From contig CM074860.1 in the NCBI GenBank assembly GCA_037501455.1, positions 22,031,001-22,095,000 on the forward strand: a stretch of DNA of 64,000 nucleotides. The letters run 5' to 3'. Positions 1 through 10,477 of the stretch are shown piece after piece; position 1 is the stretch's first letter; each line of letters starts with the position of its first letter. A program made the position numbers and the translations under genes. The notes beneath the pieces are model-generated. The model did not search any database. It had not been told where the DNA came from and was given only the letters and a program-made list of their open reading frames with translations. The stretch comes from Lantana camara. Its lineage: Eukaryota > Streptophyta > Magnoliopsida > Lamiales > Verbenaceae.

Positions 1-288
1 CCTTTGAGGATAGGTAGCCTTCAAATATCCACCACGCGTGCTCTTGGTTGAATCATCACCATCTTCCCTAAAGACACTTTTTTAAATAGCTTAGTCCTTC
101 AATTGCACGGTAAGCGATTCCCTTTATCCTTTCTCTACTTATTTACTTAGTTTCTTACTTCAGGGGAAACGTAGTCTGACTTAAGTATGAGAGTGCCCAC
201 GCTAGGGAAACCCTTAATTGATCCTCTTATCTTTTTTTTCTTTTGCAGCTAACATAGTGGACCCATCTTCATTTCCTTCATCTCACCG
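1..288. other. Unresolved flank, possible old Ty3/Tat-type LTR remnant
   Basis: No coding region is visible. The stretch around 160-240 (a 'gactta...gagtgcccacgctagggaaaccc' type of text followed by a T-rich tract ending in cag) resembles the LTR end regions of Tat/Ogre-like gypsy elements, but I could not find either terminus, a PBS or a target duplication. It continues at 11258 on the far side of the hAT insertion. The call is from general resemblance only and should be read as tentative. Confidence 0.3.
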
Positions 289-1325
289 TAGGGGTCTACA
301 AAAAAATCGAAAACCAAAAAACGGACCGAAAATCGAACCGAACCAAACCAACCGGTTCGGTTCGATTTTCGGTTTGGGTTTTTCTAATTTTTGGTTTTTT
401 GGTTTTTCGGGTTCGGTTGCCCGGTTAAACCGAACCGAAAATCGTTTATTATTTAATTAATTTTTTATTTATTAAATTATCTGTAACACCCCGACTCACA
501 GTCGGTACAGGTAAATTATGTGATTTAATATTATTTGCGTTTTAGATTATTTGTATAGGACTATTTTGAATTATTTGAACTTATATGAATTATGTGAACG
601 AATGTTGCATGCGATTTATTCGTTTTAATTTGAGTTGGCCTTATTTGAACCTGTATTTGTTGAACCGAACCAACTTGAACCAGTACACCTTGAACCGAAC
701 CCGTGAACCGACCGGTTCAGCCTTAAAAGGCTGAACCATTCTTCCTTTCTCCTTTCTTACGTGAAACAACAGCAGCAACTCTTGAGCTAGAGCCAAAACC
801 CCAAGTTTGATCATCCAACTTCCCAAGCCAAGTTCTCTCTCGTTTCTTCGTCTTTTCTCGAACTTAGGTATGTTTCGGAATCCCCTCGTCGTGCTCGTCG
901 TTTATATGGTTTAATTTCTGAGTTTGGAGTGAGTTTTGCATGTCTTTGCTTCCCTACGTGAATAGTAAGGGTTTCATGAAAAACTTGGATACTTGCTCTT
1001 TGCTTGTTGTAATTGATCCCTAGCTTCATTTATGAGTTATATGGGTTGTTTATGTTGTCTTTATTGCATTAAATCCATGGTTGGTGGAGTATTTATTGAT
1101 GATCATGATTTTTGTTTGAAAGTTGCATACCCTTGATCATGCTTTTTAATTCCGTTTTCTTGCGTTATTTGAGTGTTTATATGTCAGGCATGATTTATAT
1201 GTATTGTTTGTGCTTTTTGGGAGGTTGTGGCAATGTTAAGGGTTGGATTTTGGCCATTTTTGGCTCAAAAACGAGCTTCCCCTGTTTTCTGTAAAAATTT
1301 TCTGCTCCAGCTTTCGAACCAGGCC

Positions 1326-1446
1326 GGAACGGCCGTTCCCGCCCCAGTTTCAAACTGGGAACGACCGTTCCCAGGCCATTACTGTTCATGCCGAGAGTGG
1401 GAACGACCGTTCCCAGCTTGTACTGGGAACGGGAACGGCCGTTCCC
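1326..1446. repeat. Cluster of four GGGAACGRCCGTTCCC palindromes in the 5' LTR
   Basis: Units lie at 1326-1339 (GGAACGGCCGTTCC, perfect), 1357-1372, 1399-1414 (GGGAACGACCGTTCCC) and 1431-1446 (GGGAACGGCCGTTCCC, perfect). Start-to-start spacing is 31, 42 and 32 bp. The identical copy in the 3' LTR is 8680-8800. Each unit contains inverted CCGTT/AACGG-like cores. Function is unknown. Confidence 0.9.
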
Positions 1447-1485
1447 ATGGCCGGAACCCTTCTACTGGGTCAAATCCGCGAGGGT

Positions 1486-1579
1486 GGATTTTTCCTTTTG
1501 GAAAAATCCATGGGGGTGGATTTGAGGCAGTAGCTCAGGAAAAACCCATGGGGGTGGATTTTTCCCTTTGGAAAAATCC
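1486..1579. repeat. Two direct copies of a 10-bp-stem hairpin in the 5' LTR
   Basis: Arms GGATTTTTCC and GGAAAAATCC pair perfectly around a 4-nt loop at 1486-1509 (loop TTTT) and 1556-1579 (loop CTTT). Each is followed by ATGGGGGTGGATTT; the two are 70 bp apart. The same pair occurs in the 3' LTR at 8840-8863 and 8910-8933. Confidence 0.85.
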
Positions 1580-3131
1580 ATGGGGGTGGATTTTGCCACT
1601 TTTTCTCTTTGCCTTGTTTATGCATTTGTATGATTTTAAATGCTTTTCTTTTGCATATTAATTGTTATAATTGATTGTTTTGCATAATAGATTGTAAATA
1701 AATATGTTATGCTATGATTTGTGAATTCTATGATTTAATTATGACATTTTATCTATGAGCATGAATCATGCATTTTGCCGAGCGTCTTCTTTGGTTCATA
1801 TAGAGTCTAAGACTTGGGCTTTCGTGTTTTCTTTTCAGAGGAGGTTCCAGTTGACGAGCCCGAGGCGTAGGTTGTTCACGTCTGTTCATATTTTTGTCAA
1901 GCACAAGGTGAGGTTAGGAATTTTATTAGCTAAGCGACCTAAAACCTTATGTGATGTTTTCAAGCCGTGCATGTGACTATATATTATATATATATATATA
2001 TGTACGTGTTGATTAGAATACGTTTATGATCTTGTGAACAACCTTGTTTTGGGAAAAGATATTAAATAAGCCTATGTAAGCTATGTTTTGGAAAAGGCTT
2101 TACAATTCTGCTAACGAGATTGCCATGAAAGATTTGGCATTTGTTATGATATGATTTGTATGTGTGGATCCAAGGAGCTACGGGTAAGGAACCCTCGGGA
2201 CGGTTCGGGCCGTCGAGGTTCGGCCTGTGCGTAGTCTCCATCCGATATATCACACGCGACCCCTGGGAGTTTGGGAAGGTGTGATATTTCGATGCCTTCG
2301 GCGTAAAAACCGGGGAGGGCACGATGTGGGTTCGCTACCCCTCGTGAGTCTGTATATGTCTGGATGGTTAGGGCCGCCGGTGGCTCTTCCATCATTGGTG
2401 TAGAGGAGAGTGTATGAATTCTGTTTTGTTTGTTCTGAGGAGTAAAGGTTGGAAGCTCGTTCTCGCCGAGCATTATGTTTTGTTATGTATGTTTGAGAAG
2501 TATGAATCGGGATAGTGTTTATGAAAGGTTTTAAAGTATATGTATTTGTTTTGGAAAGTTTTAGTTTGTAAAACCTATTCCGGTTCATAATTTCGCCCTT
2601 TGCTTTGTGCTCTGCTCTATATATATGTAGGGTTTGGGTGTGCGTTAGCCCCCTCACTCAGTCAGTTGACTGACCCTCGTTTACTCTTTTAGTTGCAGGT
2701 TTTGGGAGCGTGAGCTAGGCGGAGAAGTGTGTCTTTCTTATGCACTTGTCGGTCTAGGTCTCGTTAGGTGCATTTACATACCTGCACTTTATGATTTTGT
2801 ATTTGTACAGCTTTGGTTTGTATATACTTACTTACTATTTTGTTCGAGCCGGGATGGCTTTTGTACAGGATGTGTTGGTACTTATATGTAAATACTATAT
2901 GGATAGGGTGAGTTGGTATCTATATATATATCTGTGAGTTTGCTTGTTACTTTTATTTATTCGCTTCCGCGCACTCTGTTTCCGTTTGGTCTAGCTCCGC
3001 CTAGCCTAGAGTGTGTGTTTGGTCTCCCGTTCGCTATGATTCGGATTCGGGTGCGGACATTCCATTTCGTATTCGGGTTCGGATTATGGTGCGGGGGATG
3101 TGGCCCTACATGTGGGTGCTACATCCTGAAG

Positions 3132-3143
3132 TGGTATCAGAGC
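3132..3143 (+). promoter_or_regulatory. Primer binding site (initiator tRNA-Met)
   Basis: TGGTATCAGAGC, complementary to the 3' end of plant initiator tRNA-Met, lies 8 nt after the 5' LTR. It is followed after one base by the hairpin CGGTT-GCAA-AACCG (3145-3158), whose loop is a GNRA tetraloop. Confidence 0.9.
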
Positions 3144-3354
3144 GCGGTTGCAAAACCGGGCTCTAGTGTCGTGTGGGTCTGTCTAGGTCGTACGGCTTAG
3201 GACAATGTGACTTTTGATTATGTGCATGTGTGATTTGAGTATGTGATTACTTGACTAATTGATTACTTGACTACTTGATTATTTTCTTAAATTGTATACA
3301 TATTCATACACTAATTTACATGCATCCATATTGCTTGAATTTGTGAGTTTCAGG

Positions 3355-6300
3355 ATGCCTCCAAGAAGACATAATTATCGTGAACAAACCCCTGATTTGA
3401 ATGAACCGGCTCCACAGAATGCACCTCCGCCACCACCTATGAACGCGGAGAATATTGTCCAAGCCCTACTCAATCAACTCCAAAACAATCAAAGGGGTAA
3501 TGCCAATCCGGGTGAAGGACAAGATATTTCAGCTGTATATCGGGACTTCCGGAACAACAACCCTCCAAAGTGGTATGGAGGTGATGATATTAAGGCGGAT
3601 GAGTGGTTATCTGAGATTCGAGGCATTTGGGAGATCTGTCCGGGGACTTCCCAGGACAAGGCTATTTGCACGGGTCGTATTATTCAAGGGCCAGCGGCTA
3701 TTTGGCTCAGGAGTGTGAGGTCCAGGCTTGAGAGAACGGGAATGGAATTCAACTGGGAGACGTTTGTGCAGGAATTCCATGAGAAATATATCCCTCATAG
3801 TGCACAAGAACGTCGCCTCCAAGAGTTCTCCAATTTGAGGCAAGGCAACCGGACGGTGGAGGATTATATTTTGGAGTTTGAGAGGCTAGCTCCTTATGCC
3901 ACTCACATTACCGACCATGATGATCATAAGGCCCGAGCGTTTCTTCATGGACTTCGTCGGGATATTCAAGAAGCTTTACAAGCTACTAATGTGAGTACTT
4001 GGGCCAAAGTTACAAAAAGGGCAATTCAAGTTGAGGCCCAAATGGCTCGGTTGAAGCCTCCACCTTTCTCTTCGACTCGAGGATCGGGATCAGGTTCTGG
4101 ATTGGGTAAGAGGCCCATTTCTTATGCTCCACGAGCTCCTGTTCCACCGGCTTTTCGTCCCCAGGGTTTAGGGAACAAAAAGCCCCGTATTACCGGTCCC
4201 GTAGCACCTCCTGCTATTCCAGCTCGACCGGCTCCAGCTCAGGGACCACCCGTTTGTTCTTATTGTCAGGGGAGACATCCGGTGGAGAGGTGTTGGAAGC
4301 TTCAGGGTAAATGCTATGCGTGCGGGTCCTCTGATCACTTGATTGATGCTTGCCCGAATAGGAGACCGGTTGTGCAGGCTCGCGTGTTTGCTCTGGAGGG
4401 AGAGGAGGAAGCTGCTGATGTCGACCCGACTGCCGTGATAGAAGGTACAATAAACATTCATGGCATATCACTACATGCATTGTTTGATCCCGGGGCTACG
4501 CATTCATTTATTTCCCGGGATATTGTTGCTTCTTTGCCTTTACTTGATGAATTATCTGCGCATGTGTATGTGGTGAATACTCCTTTGGGAGGATCTGTGG
4601 AAGCTGACAGGGTGTTCAGGGAGTGTCCGGTAGTGTTTGAGGGCCGAGTTTTTCCTGCAGACTTGATAGTTCTACCGTTGAAGAAGTATGAGGTTATTCT
4701 TGGTATGGATTTTCTCTTCAGATATCGAGCTCAGTTGGATTGTCATGAGAAGAAGGTTTTGTTGGGGACAGTGGTCTTTACGGGTGAGAGGTTGAAGTCC
4801 AGCCCGTTTGTGTCTTTTATGGAAGCAAGTAAGCTCCTCCGGGACGGTGCGACAGGTTTTGTGGCCTATCTTTTGAATAAACCGAAGGATCAGGCCAAAC
4901 TTGAGGAGACAGAGGTCGTGAGTGAGTTTCCCGATGTTTTCCCTGAGAATTTGGGTTCTTTGCCACCTGATAGGGACATCGAGTTTGTAGTCGACCTTTA
5001 TCCTGGAGCTGAGCCTTTCTCTAAGACACCGTATCGGATGGCTCCTGCTGAGTTGAAGGAGTTGAAAACTCAGCTGGATGAGCTTTTGACTTGCGGTTAC
5101 ATCCGTCCGAGTACATCCCCGTGGGGTGCTCCTGTGTTATTTGTGAAGAAGAAGGATGGGACTTTGAGGATGTGTATAGACTACCGCGAGTTGAACCGGA
5201 TGACAGTGAAGAATAAGTATCCTTTACCTCATATCGAAGAGTTGTTTGACATCTTGCAAGGGTCGCAGGTGTACTCTAAGTTAGATTTGAGGCAAGGGTA
5301 TTACCAACTTCGTATCCGGGAAGAGGATATCTCTAAGACGGCGTTCAATACCCGTTATGGACACTTCGAGTTTGTAGTGATGCCGTTTGGGTTAACTAAC
5401 GCTCCAACCGTGTTCATGGATATGATGCACCGAGTGTTTAGACAGTATCTTGACAAGTTTGTGGTCATTTTCATAGACGACATCTTGGTGTATTCTAAGT
5501 CTGCAGAAGAGCACGCAACGCATCTCAGAATTGTGTTGGAGACCCTTAGAGAGCACAAGCTTTATGCCAAATTTAGCAAGTGCGAGTTCTGGCTCGATAG
5601 AGTGTCTTTTCTGGGTCACATAATTTCAGGTGAGGGGATTGAAGTTGATCCTTCCAAGATTGAGACCGTGGTTCAGTGGGAAAGACCGAAGAATGCCTCC
5701 GAGATAAGAAGTTTTCTCGGGTTGGCGGGTTACTATAGGAGATTTGTGAAGGATTTCTCTAAAATTGCTTGCCCGTTGACTCGATTAACTAAGAAGGAGG
5801 TGAAGTATGAGTGGGATGATGGGTGCGAGAGAAGTTTCCAAGCTTTGAAGGAAAGATTAACTTCAGCACCAGTTCTTACCCTACCCGAGGGATCCGAGGG
5901 CTATTCGGTTTTTGCAGATGCTTCTAAGGAAGGACTCGGATGTGTATTGATGCAAAATGGCCGAGTGGTGGCCTATGCTTCTAGAAAGTTGAAGGAACAC
6001 GAGAAGAACTACCCCACTCATGATCTTGAGCTTGCAGCGGTTGTGTTTGCTTTGAGGAAGTGGCGTCATTACCTCTATGGGACGACTTTCGAGATATTCA
6101 CAGATCATAAGAGCCTCAAGTATCTTTTTACTCAGAAGGAGCTTAACAATAGACAGAGGCGTTGGATGGAATTCTTAGAGGATTATGACTGCACGATTCA
6201 GTATCATCCGGGCAAGGCGAATGTCGTGGCAGATGCTTTGAGCAGAAAAGCAAGTGTTTCAGGTTTGAGTGCAGGGTCTTCAGGACAGGGTTCGACAGTT

Positions 6301-6645
6301 TTGGTTTCAGTGGCTCGGTTAGCTAACATCTCAGTTCAGCCGGATTTGAAACAGAGGTTGTTGGATTCTCAGGCTTCGGATGCAGAGATTCAGAGATTAG
6401 TGGTTCGGTCTAGGATAGACCCTGAGACGAAGTTTGGGTTTGATGATTCCGGTTTGTTCAGGTTCAAGACCAGGGTTTGTGTCCCAGAAGACCTCAAGAG
6501 GTTAATACTTGAGGAAGGACACCGTTCTGGATATTCCATTCACCCCGGTGGTACGAAGATGTACCGAGATTTGAAGGAATACTTCTGGTGGAATGGCATG
6601 AAGAGAGATGTCGCGAACTTTGTGAAGCGGTGTCTCACGTGTTAA
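3355..6645 (+). CDS. Gag-pol polyprotein, first part (gag, PR, RT, RNase H, integrase zinc finger); ends at premature stop
   Basis: 1096 residues from the ATG at 3355; an upstream in-frame ATG at 3292 was not used because typical gag N-termini begin at MPPRR-like residues. Seen in order: proline-rich N-terminus; retrotransposon gag domain (about 70-170); two zinc knuckles starting at C301 (CX2CX3HX4C, a variant) and C320 (CX2CX4HX4C, 4312-4353); aspartic protease with Asp-Pro-Gly at 378-380, where Asp-Ser/Thr-Gly is usual; reverse transcriptase with FIDD at 706-709; RNase H with acidic residues D855, D917 and D960; and the integrase HHCC zinc finger (H1056, H1063, C1093, C1096). TAA at 6643-6645 follows the last zinc-finger cysteine directly. 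The product would reverse transcribe but lacks the integrase core. Confidence 0.93.
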   Translation: MPPRRHNYREQTPDLNEPAPQNAPPPPPMNAENIVQALLNQLQNNQRGNANPGEGQDISAVYRDFRNNNPPKWYGGDDIKADEWLSEIRGIWEICPGTSQDKAICTGRIIQGPAAIWLRSVRSRLERTGMEFNWETFVQEFHEKYIPHSAQERRLQEFSNLRQGNRTVEDYILEFERLAPYATHITDHDDHKARAFLHGLRRDIQEALQATNVSTWAKVTKRAIQVEAQMARLKPPPFSSTRGSGSGSGLGKRPISYAPRAPVPPAFRPQGLGNKKPRITGPVAPPAIPARPAPAQGPPVCSYCQGRHPVERCWKLQGKCYACGSSDHLIDACPNRRPVVQARVFALEGEEEAADVDPTAVIEGTINIHGISLHALFDPGATHSFISRDIVASLPLLDELSAHVYVVNTPLGGSVEADRVFRECPVVFEGRVFPADLIVLPLKKYEVILGMDFLFRYRAQLDCHEKKVLLGTVVFTGERLKSSPFVSFMEASKLLRDGATGFVAYLLNKPKDQAKLEETEVVSEFPDVFPENLGSLPPDRDIEFVVDLYPGAEPFSKTPYRMAPAELKELKTQLDELLTCGYIRPSTSPWGAPVLFVKKKDGTLRMCIDYRELNRMTVKNKYPLPHIEELFDILQGSQVYSKLDLRQGYYQLRIREEDISKTAFNTRYGHFEFVVMPFGLTNAPTVFMDMMHRVFRQYLDKFVVIFIDDILVYSKSAEEHATHLRIVLETLREHKLYAKFSKCEFWLDRVSFLGHIISGEGIEVDPSKIETVVQWERPKNASEIRSFLGLAGYYRRFVKDFSKIACPLTRLTKKEVKYEWDDGCERSFQALKERLTSAPVLTLPEGSEGYSVFADASKEGLGCVLMQNGRVVAYASRKLKEHEKNYPTHDLELAAVVFALRKWRHYLYGTTFEIFTDHKSLKYLFTQKELNNRQRRWMEFLEDYDCTIQYHPGKANVVADALSRKASVSGLSAGSSGQGSTVLVSVARLANISVQPDLKQRLLDSQASDAEIQRLVVRSRIDPETKFGFDDSGLFRFKTRVCVPEDLKRLILEEGHRSGYSIHPGGTKMYRDLKEYFWWNGMKRDVANFVKRCLTC

Positions 6646-7899
6646 GTGGTGAAGGCAGAACACCAGAAACCGGGAGGAACTCTCCAACCACTACCAATTC
6701 CTGAGTGGAAGTGGGAGCAAGTGACTATGGACTTCGTGTCCGGCTTGCCAAGATCAAGAGGAGGTTATGATGGAATTTGGGTGATAGTCGACCGATTGAC
6801 CAAGTCTGCTCATTTTCTCAAAGTGAAGATGTCTTACAAGACCCCGAAGTTGGCAGAATTGTATTGTAACGAGATTGTGAGACTGCATGGGGCGCCTGCT
6901 AGCATTGTCTCAGATCGTGATCCGAGGTTCACAGCTAAGTTTTGGCAGGATCTTCAGAGTAGGTTGGGCACGAGGCTTAATTTCAGCACCGCTTTTCATC
7001 CTCAGACAGATGGACAATCAGAGAGACTGATTAAGTATTTGAAGGATTTGTTGAGAGCGTGTGCTTTGGATTTCAAGGAAAAGTGGGATAAGCATTTAGC
7101 TCTGGTTGAGTTTGCCTATAACAACAGTTTTCAGACTTCTATTGGTATGGCTCCCTACGAGGCACTTTATGGAAGGAAGTGTAGATCGCCTCTATTCTGG
7201 GATATTGAAGATTGGCGGTGGACTGAGGAGAACAAGCTCGAAAGAGCTACACCTCGAGAGAGATTGGATAAAACCACTGCTAAGGTTAAGTTGATTCAGC
7301 AAAGAATGAAGGCAGCTCAGGACCGTCAGAAGAGCTATGCGGATAAGAGGAGAAGGCCCCTTGAGTTTGAAGTCGGAGATAAGGTTTTCTTGAAAGCATC
7401 TCCGAGGAAGGGATTTTCTCGAATAGGTCGAGGTGGGAAGCTTAACCCGAGATACCTTGGACCTTTTGAAATCCTTGAGAGAGTTGGAGAAGTGGCGTAT
7501 AGGTTGGACCTACCGCCGAGACTGACCGGGATACATAATGTGTTTCACGTCTCGCAGCTCAGGAAATTTTATCCCGAAGAATCGACTATTCTCCCTGTGG
7601 AAGAGGTACAACTTGAGACGGATTTGACGATAGTAAGGCACCCGGTTGAGATTCAAGACCGGAAGATACAAGTATTGAGGAATAAACAGATTCCCTTGGT
7701 CCGAGTTCTTTGGAGAGATCAGAAATCTGAAGAGTCTACTTGGGAGACTGAGGAGAAGATGAGACAGTTGTACCCAGAGTTGTTCTCAGGTCAGACAGTT
7801 AACCTGGGGACCAGGTTCTCCGAAGGGGGGGAGATTGTAACACCCCGACTCACAGTCGGTACAGGTAAATTATGTGATTTAATATTATTTGCGTTTTAG
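6646..7899 (+). pseudogene. Pol, second part (integrase core and chromodomain), cut off from gag-pol by a stop codon
   Basis: This continues in the same frame immediately after the TAA at 6643-6645, with no frameshift. The integrase catalytic triad is intact with D-X60-D-X35-E spacing: Asp in MDFVSG (residue 29 of this part), Asp in VSDRD (90) and Glu in GQSERL (126). A C-terminal chromodomain occupies about residues 334-380 (7645-7790), ending in TWETEEKMRQLYPELF; this domain marks chromoviruses and in relatives guides integration to heterochromatin. The frame runs past the polypurine tract and stops 64 bp inside the 3' LTR. No good independent start codon was seen, so expression would need readthrough or another copy in trans. 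Confidence 0.88.
7801..7835 (+). promoter_or_regulatory. Polypurine tract with upstream hairpin
   Basis: Purine-rich GAAGGGGGGGAGA (about 7822-7834) lies directly before the TG of the 3' LTR and is the expected plus-strand primer. A perfect 7-bp stem (AACCTGG/CCAGGTT, loop GGA) at 7801-7817 ends exactly 18 nt before the LTR. Confidence 0.85.
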
Positions 7900-10477
7900 A
7901 TTATTTGTATAGGACTATTTTGAATTATTTGAACTTATATGAATTATATGAACGAATGTTGCATGCGATTTATTCGTTTTAATTTGAGTTGGCCTTATTT
8001 GAACCTGTATTTGTTGAACCGAACCAACTTGAACCAGTACACCTTGAACCGAACCCGTGAACCGACCGGTTCAGCCTTAAAAGGCTGAACCATTCTTCCT
8101 TTCTCCTTTCTTACGTGAAACAACAGCAGCAACTCTTGAGCTAGAGCCAAAACCCCAAGTTTGATCATCCAACTTCCCAAGCCAAGTTCTCTCTCGTTTC
8201 TTCGTCTTTTCTCGAACTTAGGTATGTTTCGGAATCCCCTCGTCGTGCTCGTCGTTTATATGGTTTAATTTCTGAGTTTGGAGTGAGTTTTGCATGCCTT
8301 TGCTTCCCTACGTGAATAGTAAGGGTTTCATGAAAAACTTGGATACTTGCTCTTTGCTTGTTGTAATTGATCCCTAGCTTCATTTATGAGTTATATGGGT
8401 TGTTTATGTTGTCTTTATTGCATTAAATCCATGGTTGGTGGAGTATTTATTGATGATCATGATTTTTGTTTGAAAGTTGCATACCCTTGATCATGCTTTT
8501 TAATTCCGTTTTCTTGCGTTATTTGAGTGTTTATATGTCAGGCATGATTTATATGTATTGTTTGTGCTTTTTGGGAGGTTGTGGCAATGTTAAGGGTTGG
8601 ATTTTGGCCATTTTTGGCTCAAAAACGAGCTTCCCCTGTTTTCTGTAAAAATTTTCTGCTCCAGCTTTCGAACCAGGCCGGAACGGCCGTTCCCGCCCCA
8701 GTTTCAAACTGGGAACGACCGTTCCCAGGCCATTACTGTTCATGCCGAGAGTGGGAACGACCGTTCCCAGCTTGTACTGGGAACGGGAACGGCCGTTCCC
8801 ATGGCCGGAACCCTTCTACTGGGTCAAATCCGCGAGGGTGGATTTTTCCTTTTGGAAAAATCCATGGGGGTGGATTTGAGGCAGTAGCTCAGGAAAAACC
8901 CATGGGGGTGGATTTTTCCCTTTGGAAAAATCCATGGGGGTGGATTTTGCCACTTTTTCTCTTTGCCTTGTTTATGCATTTGTATGATTTTAAATGCTTT
9001 TCTTTTGCATATTAATTGTTATAATTGATTGTTTTGCATAATAGATTGTAAATAAATATGTTATGCTATGATTTGTGAATTCTATGATTTAATTGTGACA
9101 TTTTATCTATGAGCATGAATCATGCATTTTGCCGAGCGTCTTCTTTGGTTCATATAGAGTCTAAGACTTGGGCTTTCGTGTTTTCTTTTCAGAGGAGGTT
9201 CCAGTTGACGAGCCCGAGGCGTAGGTTGTTCACGTCTGTTCATATTTTTGTCAAGCACAAGGTGAGGTTAGGAATTTTATTAGCTAAGCGACCTAAAACC
9301 TTATGTGATGTTTTCAAGCCGTGCATGTGACTATATATTATATATATATATATATGTACGTGTTGATTAGAATACGTTTATGATCTTGTGAACAACCTTG
9401 TTTTGGGAAAAGATATTAAATAAGCCTATGTAAGCTATGTTTTGGAAAAGGCTTTACAATTCTGCTAACGAGATTGCCATGAAAGATTTGGCATTTGTTA
9501 TGATATGATTTGTATGTGTGGATCCAAGGAGCTACGGGTAAGGAACCCTCGGGACGGTTCGGGCCGTCGAGGTTCGGCCTGTGCGTAGTCTCCATCCGAT
9601 ATATCACACGCGACCCCTGGGAGTTTGGGAAGGTGTGATATTTCGATGCCTTCGGCGTAAAAACCGGGGAGGGCACGATGTGGGTTCGCTACCCCTCGTG
9701 AGTCTGTATATGTCTGGATGGTTAGGGCCGCCGGTGGCTCTTCCATCATTGGTGTAGAGGAGAGTGTATGAATTCTGTTTTGTTTGTTCTGAGGAGTAAA
9801 GGTTGGAAGCTCGTTCTCGCCGAGCATTATGTTTTGTTATGTATGTTTGAGAAGTATGAATCGGGATAGTGTTTATGAAAGGTTTTAAAGTATATGTATT
9901 TGTTTTGGAAAGTTTTAGTTTGTAAAACCTATTCCGGTTCATAATTTCGCCCTTTGCTTTGTGCTCTGCTCTATATATATGTAGGGTTTGGGTGTGCGTT
10001 AGCCCCCTCACTCAGTCAGTTGACTGACCCTCGTTTACTCTTTTAGTTGCAGGTTTTGGGAGCGTGAGCTAGGCGGAGAAGTGTGTCTTTCTTATGCACT
10101 TGTCGGTCTAGGTCTCGTTAGGTGCATTTACATACCTGCACTTTATGATTTTGTATTTGTACAGCTTTGGTTTGTATATACTTACTTACTATTTTGTTCG
10201 AGCCGGGATGGCTTTTGTACAGGATGTGTTGGTACTTATATGTAAATACTATATGGATAGGGTGAGTTGGTATCTATATATATATCTGTGAGTTTGCTTG
10301 TTACTTTTATTTATTCGCTTCCGCGCACTCTGTTTCCGTTTGGTCTAGCTCCGCCTAGCCTAGAGTGTGTGTTTGGTCTCCCGTTCGCTATGATTCGGAT
10401 TCGGGTGCGGACATTCCATTTCGTATTCGGGTTCGGATTATGGTGCGGGGGATGTGGCCCTACATGTGGGTGCTACA
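7836..10477 (+). repeat. 3' LTR of the chromovirus
   Basis: 2642 bp, same length as the 5' LTR, TG...CA termini, followed by TTATC (10478-10482). It includes the palindrome cluster (8680-8800) and hairpin pair (8840-8933) of the 5' copy. Apparent open frames repeat those of the 5' LTR and are not considered genes. Confidence 0.95.

Larger units (their letters stand above)
482..3123 (+). repeat. 5' LTR of the chromovirus
   Basis: Starts TGTAACACCCCGAC and ends GGTGCTACA, giving canonical TG...CA termini, 2642 bp. It matches the 3' LTR at a constant offset of 7354, with three differences found (594 G/A, 943 T/C, 1741 A/G relative to 7948, 8297, 9095). Inside are four GGGAAC-type palindromes (1326-1446), two perfect-stem hairpins (1486-1579) and an AT-rich TATA-like tract (about 1975-2001). 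Short open frames in it are not supported as genes. Confidence 0.95.
482..10477 (+). mobile_element. Nearly intact Ty3/gypsy chromovirus (Tekay/Del-like)
   Basis: A complete element of 9996 bp: 5' LTR, PBS, gag-pol, polypurine tract, 3' LTR. The 5-bp duplication TTATC occurs at 477-481 and 10478-10482. Domain order gag, protease, RT, RNase H, integrase, chromodomain defines a Ty3 chromovirus. The long LTRs (2642 bp) and initiator-Met PBS favour the Tekay/Del lineage, which is an inference not tested by phylogeny. It lies inside a hAT element, so it is the younger of the two. One in-frame stop (6643-6645) separates the frame into two parts. Confidence 0.93.

Noticed and set aside
1227..1661. 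144-codon frame in the chromovirus LTR (also 8581-9015)
   Set aside because: Built from the palindrome and hairpin repeats; LTR sequence without protein similarity.
4483..4500. Protease Asp-Pro-Gly as an inactivating mutation
   Set aside because: Pro at this place is, as I recall, found in other plant gypsy proteases, so it is not safe evidence of a defect.
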